A stretch of DNA of 64,000 nucleotides from Pseudactinotalea terrae (GCF_009733845.1 NZ_WNXZ01000003.1:1-64000), one strand, 5' to 3'. Shown: positions 16,422 to 24,953, numbered from the stretch's first letter. Translations and numbers: made by a program. Notes: a model not told the origin generated them from the letters alone.

Positions 16422-17543
16422 ATGGCCGACCACGACAACGCCGGCGATCGGAGCCCCGGCATGCCCGCCGAGCCTGAGCGCCGCGCCGGTAATGAGGATC
16501 GCCCTGGGCGCCGCCACGGCAAGCGTCGGAGGAGCCGCAAGAGCGCAGTCGCATTGATCGTGGGTCTGCTCGTGGTTGTGATCGCGGGGGGCCTTGCCAT
16601 CGCCGGCCTCGTGATCCAGTCCCAGATCAAGGGTGAGATCGACTACTTCGAGGACCCGTTCGAGGAACTCACTGAACGGCCCAACAGCGCGGAGGGCGAG
16701 GAGGGCGAGGCCGACCCGCTCAACTTCCTCGTGCTCGGCTCCGACAGCCGGATCTCGGCCGGCGACCCGACCCAGTGGGAGTTCGGCGCCCAGCGCACCG
16801 ATGCGATCCTGCTGGTCCACCTCCCGGGGGATCGGCAGTCCGCCCAGGTCATGTCGATCCCGCGTGACTCCTGGGTCGAGATCCCTGGGTACGGCACGAA
16901 CAAGATCAACGCGGCATTCAGCTTCGGTGGCCCGCCGTTGATGATCCAGACTGTCGAGCAGCTCACCGGCGTGCACATCGACCACTTCGCCGTCACCGAC
17001 TTCGAGGCCTTCGCCGCGCTCACCGACGAGCTGGGCGGCGTCGAGATCACGCTCCCCGATGGGCTCAACCAAGGCGGTGTGCAGCTCGAGCCCGGCACGC
17101 ACCTCCTCAACGGCGAGCAAGCACTCGCCTACGTCCGCCAGCGCTACGGGCTCTCCGGCGGTGACTTCGACCGGGTCCAGCGCCAGCAGAACTGGATGCG
17201 CGCGATCCTCAAGGCCGCCTTCGACAACGACGTGCTCACCAACCCCGGCAAGCTCGTCTCGTTCCTGCGCACGGTGGCCTCCTCCGTAGCCGTCGACGAG
17301 GGCTTCGAGATCGAGCAGATGCGTACCCTCGCGCTCAGCCTGCGAGACATCCGACCCGGCGACCTGACGTTCATGACCGTGCCGGTGGCCGGAACCGACA
17401 CGAGCAGCGACGGCCAGTCGATCGTGGTCCTCGACCAGGAGCCCTTCGATGCGCTGATGGCCGCTGTGGCCGCCGACGACGAGGTCGCGCAGTACATCAA
17501 GGACCACCCCGAGCTCACGACTCTCGGGAGCGACGTCTCCTAG
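16422..17543 (+). CDS. LCP (LytR-CpsA-Psr) family wall-polysaccharide ligase
   Basis: A 373-residue membrane-anchored extracellular enzyme that attaches lipid-linked polysaccharide to peptidoglycan in Gram-positive bacteria. A basic cytoplasmic head precedes one transmembrane helix (about 42-65). The LCP domain shows NFLVLGSDSR, RTDAILLVHL, MSIPRDSWVEIPG, NKINAAFSFGG and AYVRQRYGLSGGDFDRVQRQ, including the conserved Arg and Asp residues that bind the pyrophosphate-lipid. Being next to the polysaccharide locus, it probably anchors that polymer. A good ribosome site supports the ATG at 16422. Confidence 0.92.
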   Translation: MADHDNAGDRSPGMPAEPERRAGNEDRPGRRHGKRRRSRKSAVALIVGLLVVVIAGGLAIAGLVIQSQIKGEIDYFEDPFEELTERPNSAEGEEGEADPLNFLVLGSDSRISAGDPTQWEFGAQRTDAILLVHLPGDRQSAQVMSIPRDSWVEIPGYGTNKINAAFSFGGPPLMIQTVEQLTGVHIDHFAVTDFEAFAALTDELGGVEITLPDGLNQGGVQLEPGTHLLNGEQALAYVRQRYGLSGGDFDRVQRQQNWMRAILKAAFDNDVLTNPGKLVSFLRTVASSVAVDEGFEIEQMRTLALSLRDIRPGDLTFMTVPVAGTDTSSDGQSIVVLDQEPFDALMAAVAADDEVAQYIKDHPELTTLGSDVS

Positions 17544-17554
17544 CCGGCTGCCCG

Positions 17555-18436
17555 TCAGCCCGGCACCAGCGCGTCCTGACGCGGCTCGGGCTCGGTCCAG
17601 CGTTCCACGGTCTGGGTGATCCAGAACCCGAGGAACTGGGCGATCAGCGCGGCCTCGAGCACGAACACCCATTGCTCCACGAACGGGCGCACCGCCACCA
17701 CGATCAGGATCGCGGACACCAGCATCCCCAGGAACCCGTAGGTGTAGCGGTTGAACCAGCGGGTTCGCTTCGTGTGCCCCGCCTCCTGCCGTGCCCGCGC
17801 CATCGCGATGCCGTTGACGCCGACCACCCCCATGATCCCGATGAACAGCACGATCGCGGCGAGCCCGTGGCCCCAGTCGAGGAACGACTGCCTCGCCAGC
17901 AGGAAGAACAGGAGCAGCCCCACGTACGCGAGAGCGCTGGCCACGAGAGCGGCCTTGCCCCCGCGGGTGCCGGTCGAGCGTTCCCGCTGCGGCAGCACGA
18001 CCATCTCGACGACGAACGCGAGCGCCCCCACGATGAGGATCGCCCACGTGTTGTTGATGACGGCGGCCACGAAGTCCTCGGGGATCACCGCCGTTCCCTG
18101 GCCCTCCACGGCTTCCTTGCGCGCCGTCGGCACGAACGCGACGAAGAACGCCAGGTAGCCGGAGAAGTTCAGCAGCACGTCCTCGAGGTCGCTGCGACCA
18201 CGGTGGATCACCATGCACGCCCCCACCGCGCACAGGCTCGCGACGAACACCGCACGGGCGGGCGTGTAGTAGTAGGCGCTCACCGAGGGCAGCACGCTGC
18301 CGCCGTCCGCGAGGATCTGCAGACCCACCGCGATCCCGAGCAGGCCGGTCAGCAGGATGATCGACAGCCGCAGGTACCGGTAGGTGGCCTGCAGCTCGTG
18401 ACGATAGCTCGCCCGGTCCGGGTCGCTCGCCCTCAT
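17555..18436 (-). CDS. Multispanning membrane protein of unknown function
   Basis: 293 residues with about eight hydrophobic segments, for example LSIILLTGLLGIAVGLQILA near residue 25 and FLGMLVSAILIVVAV near 240. Short charged loops separate them. No catalytic motif or transporter signature is recognised. The ATG at 18436 is preferred because the sequence before it in the same frame is low-complexity and non-membrane. The stop is 11 bp from the convergent LCP gene stop. The divergent neighbour is a hemerythrin-like gene, with about 105 bp between the two starts. Confidence 0.7.
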   Translation of the reverse strand: MRASDPDRASYRHELQATYRYLRLSIILLTGLLGIAVGLQILADGGSVLPSVSAYYYTPARAVFVASLCAVGACMVIHRGRSDLEDVLLNFSGYLAFFVAFVPTARKEAVEGQGTAVIPEDFVAAVINNTWAILIVGALAFVVEMVVLPQRERSTGTRGGKAALVASALAYVGLLLFFLLARQSFLDWGHGLAAIVLFIGIMGVVGVNGIAMARARQEAGHTKRTRWFNRYTYGFLGMLVSAILIVVAVRPFVEQWVFVLEAALIAQFLGFWITQTVERWTEPEPRQDALVPG

Positions 18437-18541
18437 CGCTGCTCCTGTGCTCGCCGTCGTGCTCCCACCCCTGAGGAGTACCAGACCACGCCCCTGAGAC
18501 ATGGGTCTTCGAGCGGGCTGTCTTAGAGTTGCCAGCACGTG

Positions 18542-19000
18542 ATGAACTCCGACCAGCAGCCGATCGCCTGGGCCGAGCAGATGCAGGCCGTGCACGATCG
18601 CCTCCGTGAGGCGCTGACGCTCGCCGAGGCGGGGGTCGACGACGGCGCGACCGAGGGCGCGGATGTCCTCCTGTACTGCTGGGGCTTCTGCGCCGCGCTC
18701 ACCGGTCACCACGGTGCGGAGGACACCACGCTGTTCCCTGCCGTGCTCGCCGACCGGCCAGAGCTGGCGGGGGTCGTGGCGAAGCTCGTGCAGGACCACA
18801 GCATGATCGAGCACCTGCTCGCCGCGCTGCGCCACGCAATCGAGTCCGGCGCGAGCGCCGAGACGCTACGAGGACATCTCGACGGCGTCGGCGCCATCAT
18901 GGAGTCCCACTTCCGGTACGAGGAGCGGGAGCTGCTCGGCCCGTTGACGGGCCTGCGGCTGGAGGCACCGCCCCAGCAGGCACTCGGTCCGCTCGCCTGA
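18542..19000 (+). CDS. Hemerythrin/HHE domain protein
   Basis: A soluble four-helix protein of about 152 residues with metal-ligand candidates in TGHHGAEDTTLFP, QDHSMIEHLL and ESHFRYEERELLGPL, matching the HHE cation-binding pattern. Such proteins bind a di-iron centre and are linked to oxygen, nitric-oxide or iron sensing; the exact role is unknown here. ATG 18542 is preceded in frame by GTG 18539, and either may be used. TTAGAGT lies about 17 bp upstream as a possible -10, implying a very short leader. Confidence 0.82.
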   Translation: MNSDQQPIAWAEQMQAVHDRLREALTLAEAGVDDGATEGADVLLYCWGFCAALTGHHGAEDTTLFPAVLADRPELAGVVAKLVQDHSMIEHLLAALRHAIESGASAETLRGHLDGVGAIMESHFRYEERELLGPLTGLRLEAPPQQALGPLA

Positions 19001-19105
19001 CGGCGGTCCACCGGATTCCCAGGAAACATCCAGGCTGCCTGGGGTCCTGGCGAAGGTTCAGGGGGTGACATGGGTCCATCAGCACAGGCCAGCCAGGAGG
19101 CACCG

Positions 19106-20392
19106 ATGGGCACGCAGCAGTTCGAGAACAACAACCCGTACCGCGGGTACGAGGGTGGATCCCTCGCCGCGGGAGCGACAGATCCGGCGTCGGGAACCCC
19201 GACCCCCGCCGCGCCGGTCAACCCGGCACCCTTCAACTTCAGCTCGCAGCCTCCCGCGCCACCGCACCCGCCCGCACAGCAGCACGGCCCCAAGCCGCCG
19301 CAGCCTCGCAAGCCCCGGCCCGTGCTGACCGCCGTCACGGCGGCCGCGCTGGCCGCCGTGCTCGCATCCGGCAGCACCGCCTACCTCATGCGTGACGACG
19401 CCGCTGTCACGGGCGCGGACCAGGGCGCCGGTCTCACTCAGGTGCAGGGCATCTCGGCCAACGCCGACGGCAGCCCCGACTGGGAGGCGGTCGCCGCGGC
19501 CGTCCGTCCGAGCGTGGTCGCGATCAGCGTGCGGACGACGCAGGGCGAGGGTGCCGGTTCCGGTGTCATCCTCGATGCGGAGGGCCACATCCTGACCAAC
19601 AACCACGTGGTCGCCGGCGCGGAGACCGTGCAGGTGATGCTCTCCGACGGCCGTCTCTACGAGGCCACCGTGGTGGGTACGGACCCGACCACCGACCTCG
19701 CCGTCCTCGAGCTCGCCGACCCGCCGGACGACCTCACGCCGGCCACGCTCGGCACATCTGAGGACCTGGGCGTCGGCGAGAGCGTGATGGCTGTCGGCAA
19801 CCCGCTCGGCCTCGACAGCACCGTGACGACCGGGATCGTCTCGGCGCTGGACCGCCCGGTCACGGCGTCCGCCGAGGGCTCCAGCAGCGCCACCGTGACC
19901 AACGCGATCCAGATCGACGCCGCCATCAACCCCGGCAACTCCGGCGGCCCGCTGTTCGACTCGCAGGGGCTGGTCATCGGGATCACGTCCTCGATCGCCA
20001 CCCTCACCGGTGGGCAGTCCGGCAGCATCGGCCTCGGGTTCGCGATCCCGGTCGACCTCGCCACCACGATCGCCGACCAGCTGATCGCCGACGGCCGCGC
20101 CGAGCACGCCTTCCTCGGCGTCACGCTGAACGAGGGGGAGGGGACCGCCGACGGCGTCACCCGTCAGGGCGCGCAGGTCGTCGAGGTCGTGCCGGACACC
20201 CCCGCCGCCGGCGCCGGGCTGCAGCCAGGTGACGTGATCGTCGCGATCGACGACAGCTCCGTCGGCAGCGCCGAGTCGCTCACCGGGTTCGTGCGCCAGT
20301 ACGCCTCGGGCGACGAGGTCACCCTCACGGTCATTCGCGACGGCGAGAGCATCGACCTCACGGTCACCCTCGCCACCCGCGAGGAAGGCTGA
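19106..20392 (+). CDS. HtrA/DegP-type trypsin-like serine protease with PDZ domain
   Basis: A 428-residue membrane-anchored protease. A Pro-rich cytoplasmic N-terminus is followed by one transmembrane helix (about 73-95) and an extracytoplasmic trypsin-like domain with the triad H167 (LTNNHVVAG), D197 (TTDLAVLEL) and S279 (NPGNSGGPLFD). A C-terminal PDZ domain spans about 335-425. It would degrade or refold damaged exported proteins. ATG 19106 is chosen over ATG 19070 because AGGAGG sits five bases upstream of it. It stands alone and ends 17 bp from the convergent menF. Confidence 0.93.
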   Translation: MGTQQFENNNPYRGYEGGSLAAGATDPASGTPTPAAPVNPAPFNFSSQPPAPPHPPAQQHGPKPPQPRKPRPVLTAVTAAALAAVLASGSTAYLMRDDAAVTGADQGAGLTQVQGISANADGSPDWEAVAAAVRPSVVAISVRTTQGEGAGSGVILDAEGHILTNNHVVAGAETVQVMLSDGRLYEATVVGTDPTTDLAVLELADPPDDLTPATLGTSEDLGVGESVMAVGNPLGLDSTVTTGIVSALDRPVTASAEGSSSATVTNAIQIDAAINPGNSGGPLFDSQGLVIGITSSIATLTGGQSGSIGLGFAIPVDLATTIADQLIADGRAEHAFLGVTLNEGEGTADGVTRQGAQVVEVVPDTPAAGAGLQPGDVIVAIDDSSVGSAESLTGFVRQYASGDEVTLTVIRDGESIDLTVTLATREEG

Positions 20393-20409
20393 CCCTCCGG
20401 CCCGCCCGC

Positions 20410-21681
20410 TCAGCTCAGGGCGTCACGCATCGGTGACAGCTTGGCCTCCGACTCCGCCAGCTCGGCGGCGGGGTCGGAGGCGGCCACGATGCCGCAGCCC
20501 GCGAACAGCCGCAGCGTCCTCGGCCCGGTGACGGCCGCTGAGCGCAGCGCGATGCCCCACTCGCCGTCGCCGTCGGCCCCCATCCACCCCACGGGCGCGG
20601 CGTAGCGGGAGCGATCCATGCGCTCGTGCTCAGCGATGACATCGGCGGCGCGCATCGTGGGCGTGCCGCAGACGGCGGCGGTGGGGTGCAGCGCGGCCGC
20701 GACCGCCAGCGAGCTCATGCTCGCGTGCTCAGGCTGCAGGACGGCGGTGACATCGGTCGCCAGGTGCATCACGTTGGGCAGGTGCAGCACCGAGGGTGTC
20801 TCGGGCGCCGAGGTCGAGGACACGAACGGCCCGAGCGAGGCCGTGAGGGAGTCGACGGCGAACTCGTGCTCCTCGAGGTCCTTCGAGGACCGTGCGAGCG
20901 AGCCCGCGCGCGCGAGATCGCTCTCGTCGTCACCGGTGCGCTGGATCGTCCCGGCGAGCACGCGCGAGGAGAGCAGCCCGCGCTCACGGCGCACCAGCAG
21001 CTCGGGCGTGGCACCGATCATGCCGTCGACGGCGAACGTCCAGCAGCTCTGGTAGTCCTGCGACAGTCGGCCGAGCACCCGGCGGGCGTCGGGCTCGCCG
21101 TCCAGCTCGGCGATCACGTCACGCGCCATCACGACCTTGCCGACGGCGCCCGAGCGGATCACGTCGATGACCTCCCGGACGCTGTCCTGCCAGTCCGCGC
21201 GCGCCAGCGCACCGTCGGCGAAGGAGGCCCCGACCGCGGGGCGCATCGGCGCCACCCGCGGCAGCAGATCGGCGGCGTCACCGGCGGGAGCCAGGGCGCC
21301 GGCGGTCATCGTCGTCACCCAGCTGACGCCGTCACGGCGGCCCACGACGATCTCCGGGACCACCAGCACCCCGCCGGCCCGGGAGTGGCGCGAGAACGCG
21401 AACGAGCCGAAGCAGACAGGTCCGGTCCCGGGCAGCCTGACCGCGTCACGCACCACAGCGCCCGCCACGAGGTCGGACCACGCCGCGTCGGCGTCGGAGA
21501 ACCGGACGTCGCCGGCGGTCCGGAACCGCGTCAGCTCGCCGATGCCGATCAGGCCGTCGCCGCGGCGTACCCACGACAGCGCGTCACCGAGGTCGGGGGA
21601 GGGCAGCAGATCGAGCAGGTTGCCGACGTCTGGCACCTCGACGGTGCGGGCGACGAGCGTGTGGGCCAGCGGCAGAGACAT
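20410..21681 (-). CDS. menF: Isochorismate synthase (MenF)
   Basis: A 423-residue chorismate-utilising enzyme that converts chorismate to isochorismate, the entry step of menaquinone synthesis. Family landmarks are GKVVMARDVIAELDGEPDAR, SRVLAGTIQRTGDD, EHEFAVDSLTASL, LHPTAAVCGTPT, and the C-terminal RSRYAAPVGWMGADGDGEW with LFAGCGIVAASDP. The organism uses a menaquinone-reducing complex I encoded 9 kb away, which fits MenF better than a siderophore isochorismate synthase (EntC). No other early men gene is adjacent, so EntC-like use cannot be fully excluded. Confidence 0.88.
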   Translation of the reverse strand: MSLPLAHTLVARTVEVPDVGNLLDLLPSPDLGDALSWVRRGDGLIGIGELTRFRTAGDVRFSDADAAWSDLVAGAVVRDAVRLPGTGPVCFGSFAFSRHSRAGGVLVVPEIVVGRRDGVSWVTTMTAGALAPAGDAADLLPRVAPMRPAVGASFADGALARADWQDSVREVIDVIRSGAVGKVVMARDVIAELDGEPDARRVLGRLSQDYQSCWTFAVDGMIGATPELLVRRERGLLSSRVLAGTIQRTGDDESDLARAGSLARSSKDLEEHEFAVDSLTASLGPFVSSTSAPETPSVLHLPNVMHLATDVTAVLQPEHASMSSLAVAAALHPTAAVCGTPTMRAADVIAEHERMDRSRYAAPVGWMGADGDGEWGIALRSAAVTGPRTLRLFAGCGIVAASDPAAELAESEAKLSPMRDALS

Positions 21682-21794
21682 CAGGGGCCAGCGTAGGCGG
21701 CCGCTCCCGCCGCGCCGAATCGGGTGGGCACCTCTGCCCGGACCCCCCCGAAGATCGACGCAAACCTCCGGGTGCCCGCCACACTGTTCTCACC

Positions 21795-22220
21795 ATGACG
21801 ACGCCGGCACGGATCTTTCGCGACCCCGCCTACTGGGTGGGCATGCTGGCGATCGCTTGCCTGATGGTCGGGGCGGTCTGGCCCTGGTTCGCCGGAGCGA
21901 ACGGCGTCGTCGGTGTCCCGCCCTCACGCGTGCTGCTGTGGCTGACGGTGATCGCGGGGATCGGGACCCTCGTTGTCGCGCTTCTTCGCCCACGGCTCGT
22001 GCTGATTCCCCTTGCTCTGCTGCTCGTGAGTGCGTTCGCGACCGCGACCAGCGCCGACCCGGGCTGGATGTGCTGGGACGGCGTCGACGCCGACGGCAAC
22101 ATGGTCGGAGGCTGCGTGGAGGACGAGTGGACCCCGATCGGCTACGTCTTCGCCGCGGGCGTGCTGCTCTCGGTGGTGGTGGCGGCTACCGCCTGGCTGC
22201 GATCACGTCGGCGGCGCTGA
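21795..22220 (+). CDS. Small membrane protein of unknown function
   Basis: 141 residues with about four hydrophobic segments (VGMLAIACLMVGAVWPW, LLWLTVIAGIGTLVVALL, LVLIPLALLLVSAFATAT, IGYVFAAGVLLSVVVAATAW). An acidic loop between the third and fourth carries two Cys (WMCWDGVDADGNMVGGCVED) that could pair outside the membrane. The C-terminus is RSRRRR. No family is recognised. The last 35 bp overlap the convergent oxidase gene. It is divergent from menF, with 113 bp between the starts. Confidence 0.7.
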   Translation: MTTPARIFRDPAYWVGMLAIACLMVGAVWPWFAGANGVVGVPPSRVLLWLTVIAGIGTLVVALLRPRLVLIPLALLLVSAFATATSADPGWMCWDGVDADGNMVGGCVEDEWTPIGYVFAAGVLLSVVVAATAWLRSRRRR

Positions 22221-23235
22221 GCGCTCCGACAGCCGCGACGCCAGCAAGGGACAGCGCCTCCACCAGGTCGGCGGTCACGCCGTCGAGCACGGTCGTGACG
22301 CCCTCGGAGCCCCCGGCGGCCAGACCCCACACGACCGGGCGGCCGAGCAGCACCGCGTCGGCACCGAGTGCCAGCGCCACCAGGGCATCGACGCCGGACC
22401 GGATCCCGCCGTCGACCAGCACCGGTGCCCGCCCACCGACCGCCGCGACCACCTCGGGCAGCGCGTACGCCGTGGCGACGGCGCGGTCGAGCTGCCGGCC
22501 GCCGTGGTTGCTCACCACGATCCCGGCGGCGCCGGCCGCGAGGCACGCGTCGGCGTCGTCGGCACGCAGCACGCCCTTGACCAGCACGGGCAGCCCCGAG
22601 AGCTCGGCGAGACGCTCGATGTCCTCGAGGGAGGCCGCAGGGTCCTGCTCGATCGCCCGCATGGCGTCGACCTCCGGGCGAAGGTGCCTGCCCAGGTTGA
22701 CCTGGTGCCAGTCGAGCGGCATCTGCGCCACCGAGTCGCGGCCACGGGCACGGGTGCTGAGGACCGGGGTGTCCCCGGTGAGCACCAGTGCCGAGGCTCC
22801 CAGCTCAGCCGCCTCCGCCACCAGACCCTCGATCGCCGCTCGCTCCCGCGTCAGGTAGACCTGCAGCCACCACGGCCCGGCCGCGGCGGCGATCGACGCG
22901 AGCGGCGTCGTGGCGCGCGTGGAGGCGATCATCAGCGCCCCCGCGGCACGTGCCCCGGCCGCTGTCGCCACCTCGCCCTGCTCATGGAACATCCGGTGGT
23001 ACGCGGTGGGGCCCACCGCCACCGGCGTCTCGAGCCGGGTGCCGAGGATCTCGACGGCGGTGCTCGCCGCTCCCGCCGCGCGCAGCACCCGTGGTCGCAG
23101 CCGGTAGGTGTGCCACGCCTGCTCGGCCTCGTGCAGGGAGATCTCGGCACCGGCGCCCGTCTCGAGGTAGGCGTGCCAGCGGGGGTCGAGCTCGCGGGCC
23201 GCCTGCTCGGCGAGGTCCTGCAGGAACGGGAGCAC
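22186..23235 (-). CDS. FMN-dependent alpha-hydroxy-acid oxidoreductase
   Basis: A 349-residue TIM-barrel flavoenzyme related to lactate/glycolate oxidase and lactate dehydrogenase LldD. It shows the N-terminal RLRPRVLRAAG, the active-site IVVSNHGGRQLD (catalytic His) and FMN-phosphate binding residues in VLVDGGIRSGVDALVALALG and AVLLGRPVVWG. It oxidises a 2-hydroxy acid to the 2-keto acid; whether the electron acceptor is oxygen or quinone cannot be read. The start is GTG 23235. Thirty-five bases past the start lies the left copy of the 24-bp direct repeat that bounds the mini-island. Confidence 0.88.
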   Translation of the reverse strand: MLPFLQDLAEQAARELDPRWHAYLETGAGAEISLHEAEQAWHTYRLRPRVLRAAGAASTAVEILGTRLETPVAVGPTAYHRMFHEQGEVATAAGARAAGALMIASTRATTPLASIAAAAGPWWLQVYLTRERAAIEGLVAEAAELGASALVLTGDTPVLSTRARGRDSVAQMPLDWHQVNLGRHLRPEVDAMRAIEQDPAASLEDIERLAELSGLPVLVKGVLRADDADACLAAGAAGIVVSNHGGRQLDRAVATAYALPEVVAAVGGRAPVLVDGGIRSGVDALVALALGADAVLLGRPVVWGLAAGGSEGVTTVLDGVTADLVEALSLAGVAAVGALSAADVIAARR

Positions 23236-23269
23236 AGAGTTCAGTGTGCCGGGTCCGCCCGACGGGCGC

Positions 23270-23293
23270 TCAGCGGTCGAGCGAGACCTGCAC
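23270..23293. repeat. Left 24-bp direct repeat of the mini-island
   Basis: Identical over 24 bp to 24930-24953, where it forms the stop and last seven codons of the transglutaminase gene. Period 1660 bp. Possible attachment-site duplication. Confidence 0.85.
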
Positions 23294-23357
23294 GACGGCC
23301 TGAGGATGGCTCGGTCTTGCCGGCCATCCTGCCGCCGGAGTTCGAGGCGGCGGGCTA

Positions 23358-24153
23358 TCAGCGCCTCGGGCGCCGCCTCGGCGCGAACGGTGCAGTGCCT
23401 GACTGGCCCGCCAGCGGTGTCGGCGCCAGTGTCAGCCCGAGTGCCAGCCGCACACGCGCCAGGCCATCGGCGGCACCTTCGACCCCGGCGACCAGCTCGG
23501 GGTGGTGCACCAAGGCGCCGAGCGCATTGCCCAGGTATCGGCGATCTCGCTTGGTGGCTTGCCCGAGCTGGTCGTCAGGGCGCACGAGCGTGGCAAGCAC
23601 CAGGAGGTCGGTGAGGTGGCGGGTACGGGCGCGGTCCAACGGGACGCCGTAGGCGGCGGCCTTGGCGACCAGGCTCCCCAGCAGGCTGGGGCGCCGCACC
23701 CACCCCCTGCCGGCCGCCGACGCTCACCGCGACGGCCATGGTGCGGTCGAGGGCCTGCTGGGCCGCCGGTGTGGCGATGGTGGTCCCGCCGCCGGCGCCG
23801 GTGCGGGACGAGGCTCGCTCGCCCAGGTTCTCCGGGATGAGGACGTCGATGACGGCAGCGCCCTTGCGCCATCGATGCTGATGTCCCTGAGGCGAGGTGC
23901 CTTCGGGCTCGAAGCCCAGGCTGACGAGCTGCGAGGTGACGTCGCGCAGGATTCCCGGGTCGGCACGGACGTCGAGCACCGTGTCGGCGTCGTCTGTCGG
24001 TCGCACGGGCGTGCCGCCGCGCTCCGCGCAATGCAGGTAGACCATCTGGCCGCCGACCAGCGTCCAACCTGTCGGCTTGCGCTCGTACAGGTCGAGAAGG
24101 GCGTGCCACGCGATCGTCTGGGCCGCGGTCATCGGCGGCATGGTCACGCTCAC
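23358..24153 (-). pseudogene. AbiEii-like nucleotidyltransferase, broken by a one-base frameshift
   Basis: The N-terminal part, from ATG 24153, reads WTLVGGQMVYLHCAERGG and RPTDDADTVLDVR, the GG and D-x-D elements of the AbiEii-type nucleotidyltransferase fold. The frame is lost at the C5 run 23703-23707. Removing one C rejoins it to RRPSLLGSLVAKAAAYGVPL and a helical C-terminal part ending at 23358, for about 264 residues in all. The start overlaps the upstream helix-turn-helix gene by 4 bp, the arrangement of type IV toxin-antitoxin pairs. If the shift is real, the toxin is inactive; a sequencing error in the homopolymer is possible. Confidence 0.65.
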
Positions 24154-24839
24154 CGCTGGCGGCCCTCCTGCGGGGGCTGCGGGCGGTCATGCTGCCACTG
24201 CCACAACATGTCGCGTGCCTTCTCGTGCTCGCGCGCGCCATCGTGGTCCGCGAGGTCTGCGATCACCACAAGGTCGGGCACGGGGTTCGGCAAGGCCAGC
24301 GGACTCAGCCTGAGCACGACGTTCGCGCGCGCCCGCGGGGCGGGCACCAGCAAGTGGTCGGCGATCAGACCTGGCGCCTCGTCCTGGTGCACGTAGCCCT
24401 CAGCCATGGTGGCGGCCGAGATGCCGGAGCGGGGGTCGCTGACGCCGGAAGCAACGAAGCGATGGTCGTGACCGACCGCTTCGGCGTCCTGGGCAGCCAG
24501 GTACATCACCGGCGCCCGCGAGGCCAGCCAGGAACGGAGCCGGTCGAGCGGAGCTCCGCTGGCGCGCCACTGGGCCACCCTGCGACGCAGCCGATATGCC
24601 TCATCTGATCCGAGCCACGGGTCGCCGTGCTCTGCATCGGCGAGCAGCAGCGCCCAGGCGATGCGCTGACTCATGGGCCGTCCAGCGGGAACCCGCGACC
24701 TCGGTAGCGAGGCGGGGTCGATCGCCCATTGCCGGCCGACGCGCTGCACGTCCAGGTCGCCCGCATCGATCATGTGGTGGACGCGGGCGCGGGAGACCCC
24801 GAGCCGTTCGGCGGCCTCTGCAACGGACAAGGCGGACAT
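24150..24839 (-). CDS. Helix-turn-helix protein, probable antitoxin/autoregulator
   Basis: A 229-residue protein. The N-terminal excisionase/MerR-like helix-turn-helix ([20 protein letters not shown]) is followed by [15 protein letters not shown]. The central part is undefined and the C-terminal part ([20 protein letters not shown], then EHEKARDML) resembles the C-terminal region of AbiEi-type antitoxins. It is coupled by ATGA overlap to the nucleotidyltransferase. ATG 24839 is preferred to GTG 24845 because a good -10 ends only a few bases upstream, giving a leaderless message. An 11-bp inverted repeat straddles the promoter, suggesting autoregulation. Confidence 0.7.
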   Translation of the reverse strand: MSALSVAEAAERLGVSRARVHHMIDAGDLDVQRVGRQWAIDPASLPRSRVPAGRPMSQRIAWALLLADAEHGDPWLGSDEAYRLRRRVAQWRASGAPLDRLRSWLASRAPVMYLAAQDAEAVGHDHRFVASGVSDPRSGISAATMAEGYVHQDEAPGLIADHLLVPAPRARANVVLRLSPLALPNPVPDLVVIADLADHDGAREHEKARDMLWQWQHDRPQPPQEGRQR

Positions 24840-24877
24840 AGACACAATAGTAGGCGAACGCCGATGATTGTGTCTAT
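24838..24877 (-). promoter_or_regulatory. Leaderless promoter inside an 11-bp palindromic operator
   Basis: Perfect 11-bp arms at 24838-24848 (ATAGACACAAT) and 24867-24877 (ATTGTGTCTAT) are separated by 18 bp. On the minus strand a -35-like TAGACA lies within the upstream arm and, 18 bp later, a -10-like TACTAT enters the downstream arm. Transcription should begin at or beside the ATG at 24839. Protein bound to the arms would cover both promoter elements. Confidence 0.65.
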
Positions 24878-24929
24878 TGGAGGCTCGTCCGGCGCGGGAA
24901 CGTCGGGCAGCGGATGCGGCGCGGCGACG

Positions 24930-24953
24930 TCAGCGGTCGAGCGAGACCTGCAC
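24930..24953. repeat. Right 24-bp direct repeat of the mini-island
   Basis: Identical to 23270-23293. Here it encodes the end of the transglutaminase-like protein (VQVSLDR and stop, read on the minus strand). Confidence 0.85.

Larger units (their letters stand above)
23270..24953. mobile_element. 1.66-kb mini-island with toxin-antitoxin-like pair
   Basis: The segment between the two 24-bp repeats holds a promoter/operator, a helix-turn-helix gene and a frameshifted nucleotidyltransferase gene, all on the minus strand. The right repeat is the authentic 3' end of the transglutaminase gene, the usual geometry for integration at a gene end that leaves the target gene intact. No integrase, transposase or inverted terminal repeats are visible inside, so this may be a reduced remnant or may have been moved in trans. 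That it is mobile is an inference from the repeat alone. Confidence 0.5.

Noticed and set aside
1915-17543. Teichoic-acid or exported glycoprotein locus as an alternative to a capsule
   Set aside because: There is no Tag/Tar glycerol- or ribitol-phosphate gene and no oligosaccharyltransferase. Wzx, Wzy, the Wzz-kinase and LCP together fit a Wzy-dependent wall polysaccharide.
16293-18233. Long minus-strand open frame crossing the LCP gene
   Set aside because: It overlaps the LCP gene in antisense and spans a convergent gene pair. The residues are compositionally biased and no family is seen.
19070-19105. Upstream ATG of the HtrA gene as the start
   Set aside because: It lacks a ribosome site, whereas AGGAGG lies at the right distance from ATG 19106.
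23700-23710. Programmed ribosomal frameshifting in the nucleotidyltransferase
   Set aside because: The C5/G5 run is not a typical slippery heptamer and no supporting ribosome site or strong downstream structure was recognised, so a mutation or sequencing error is simpler.
23270-24953. 24-bp repeats considered as a transposon target-site duplication
   Set aside because: Target duplications of common transposons are about 2-14 bp and there are no terminal inverted repeats or transposase. The gene-end location fits site-specific integration better.
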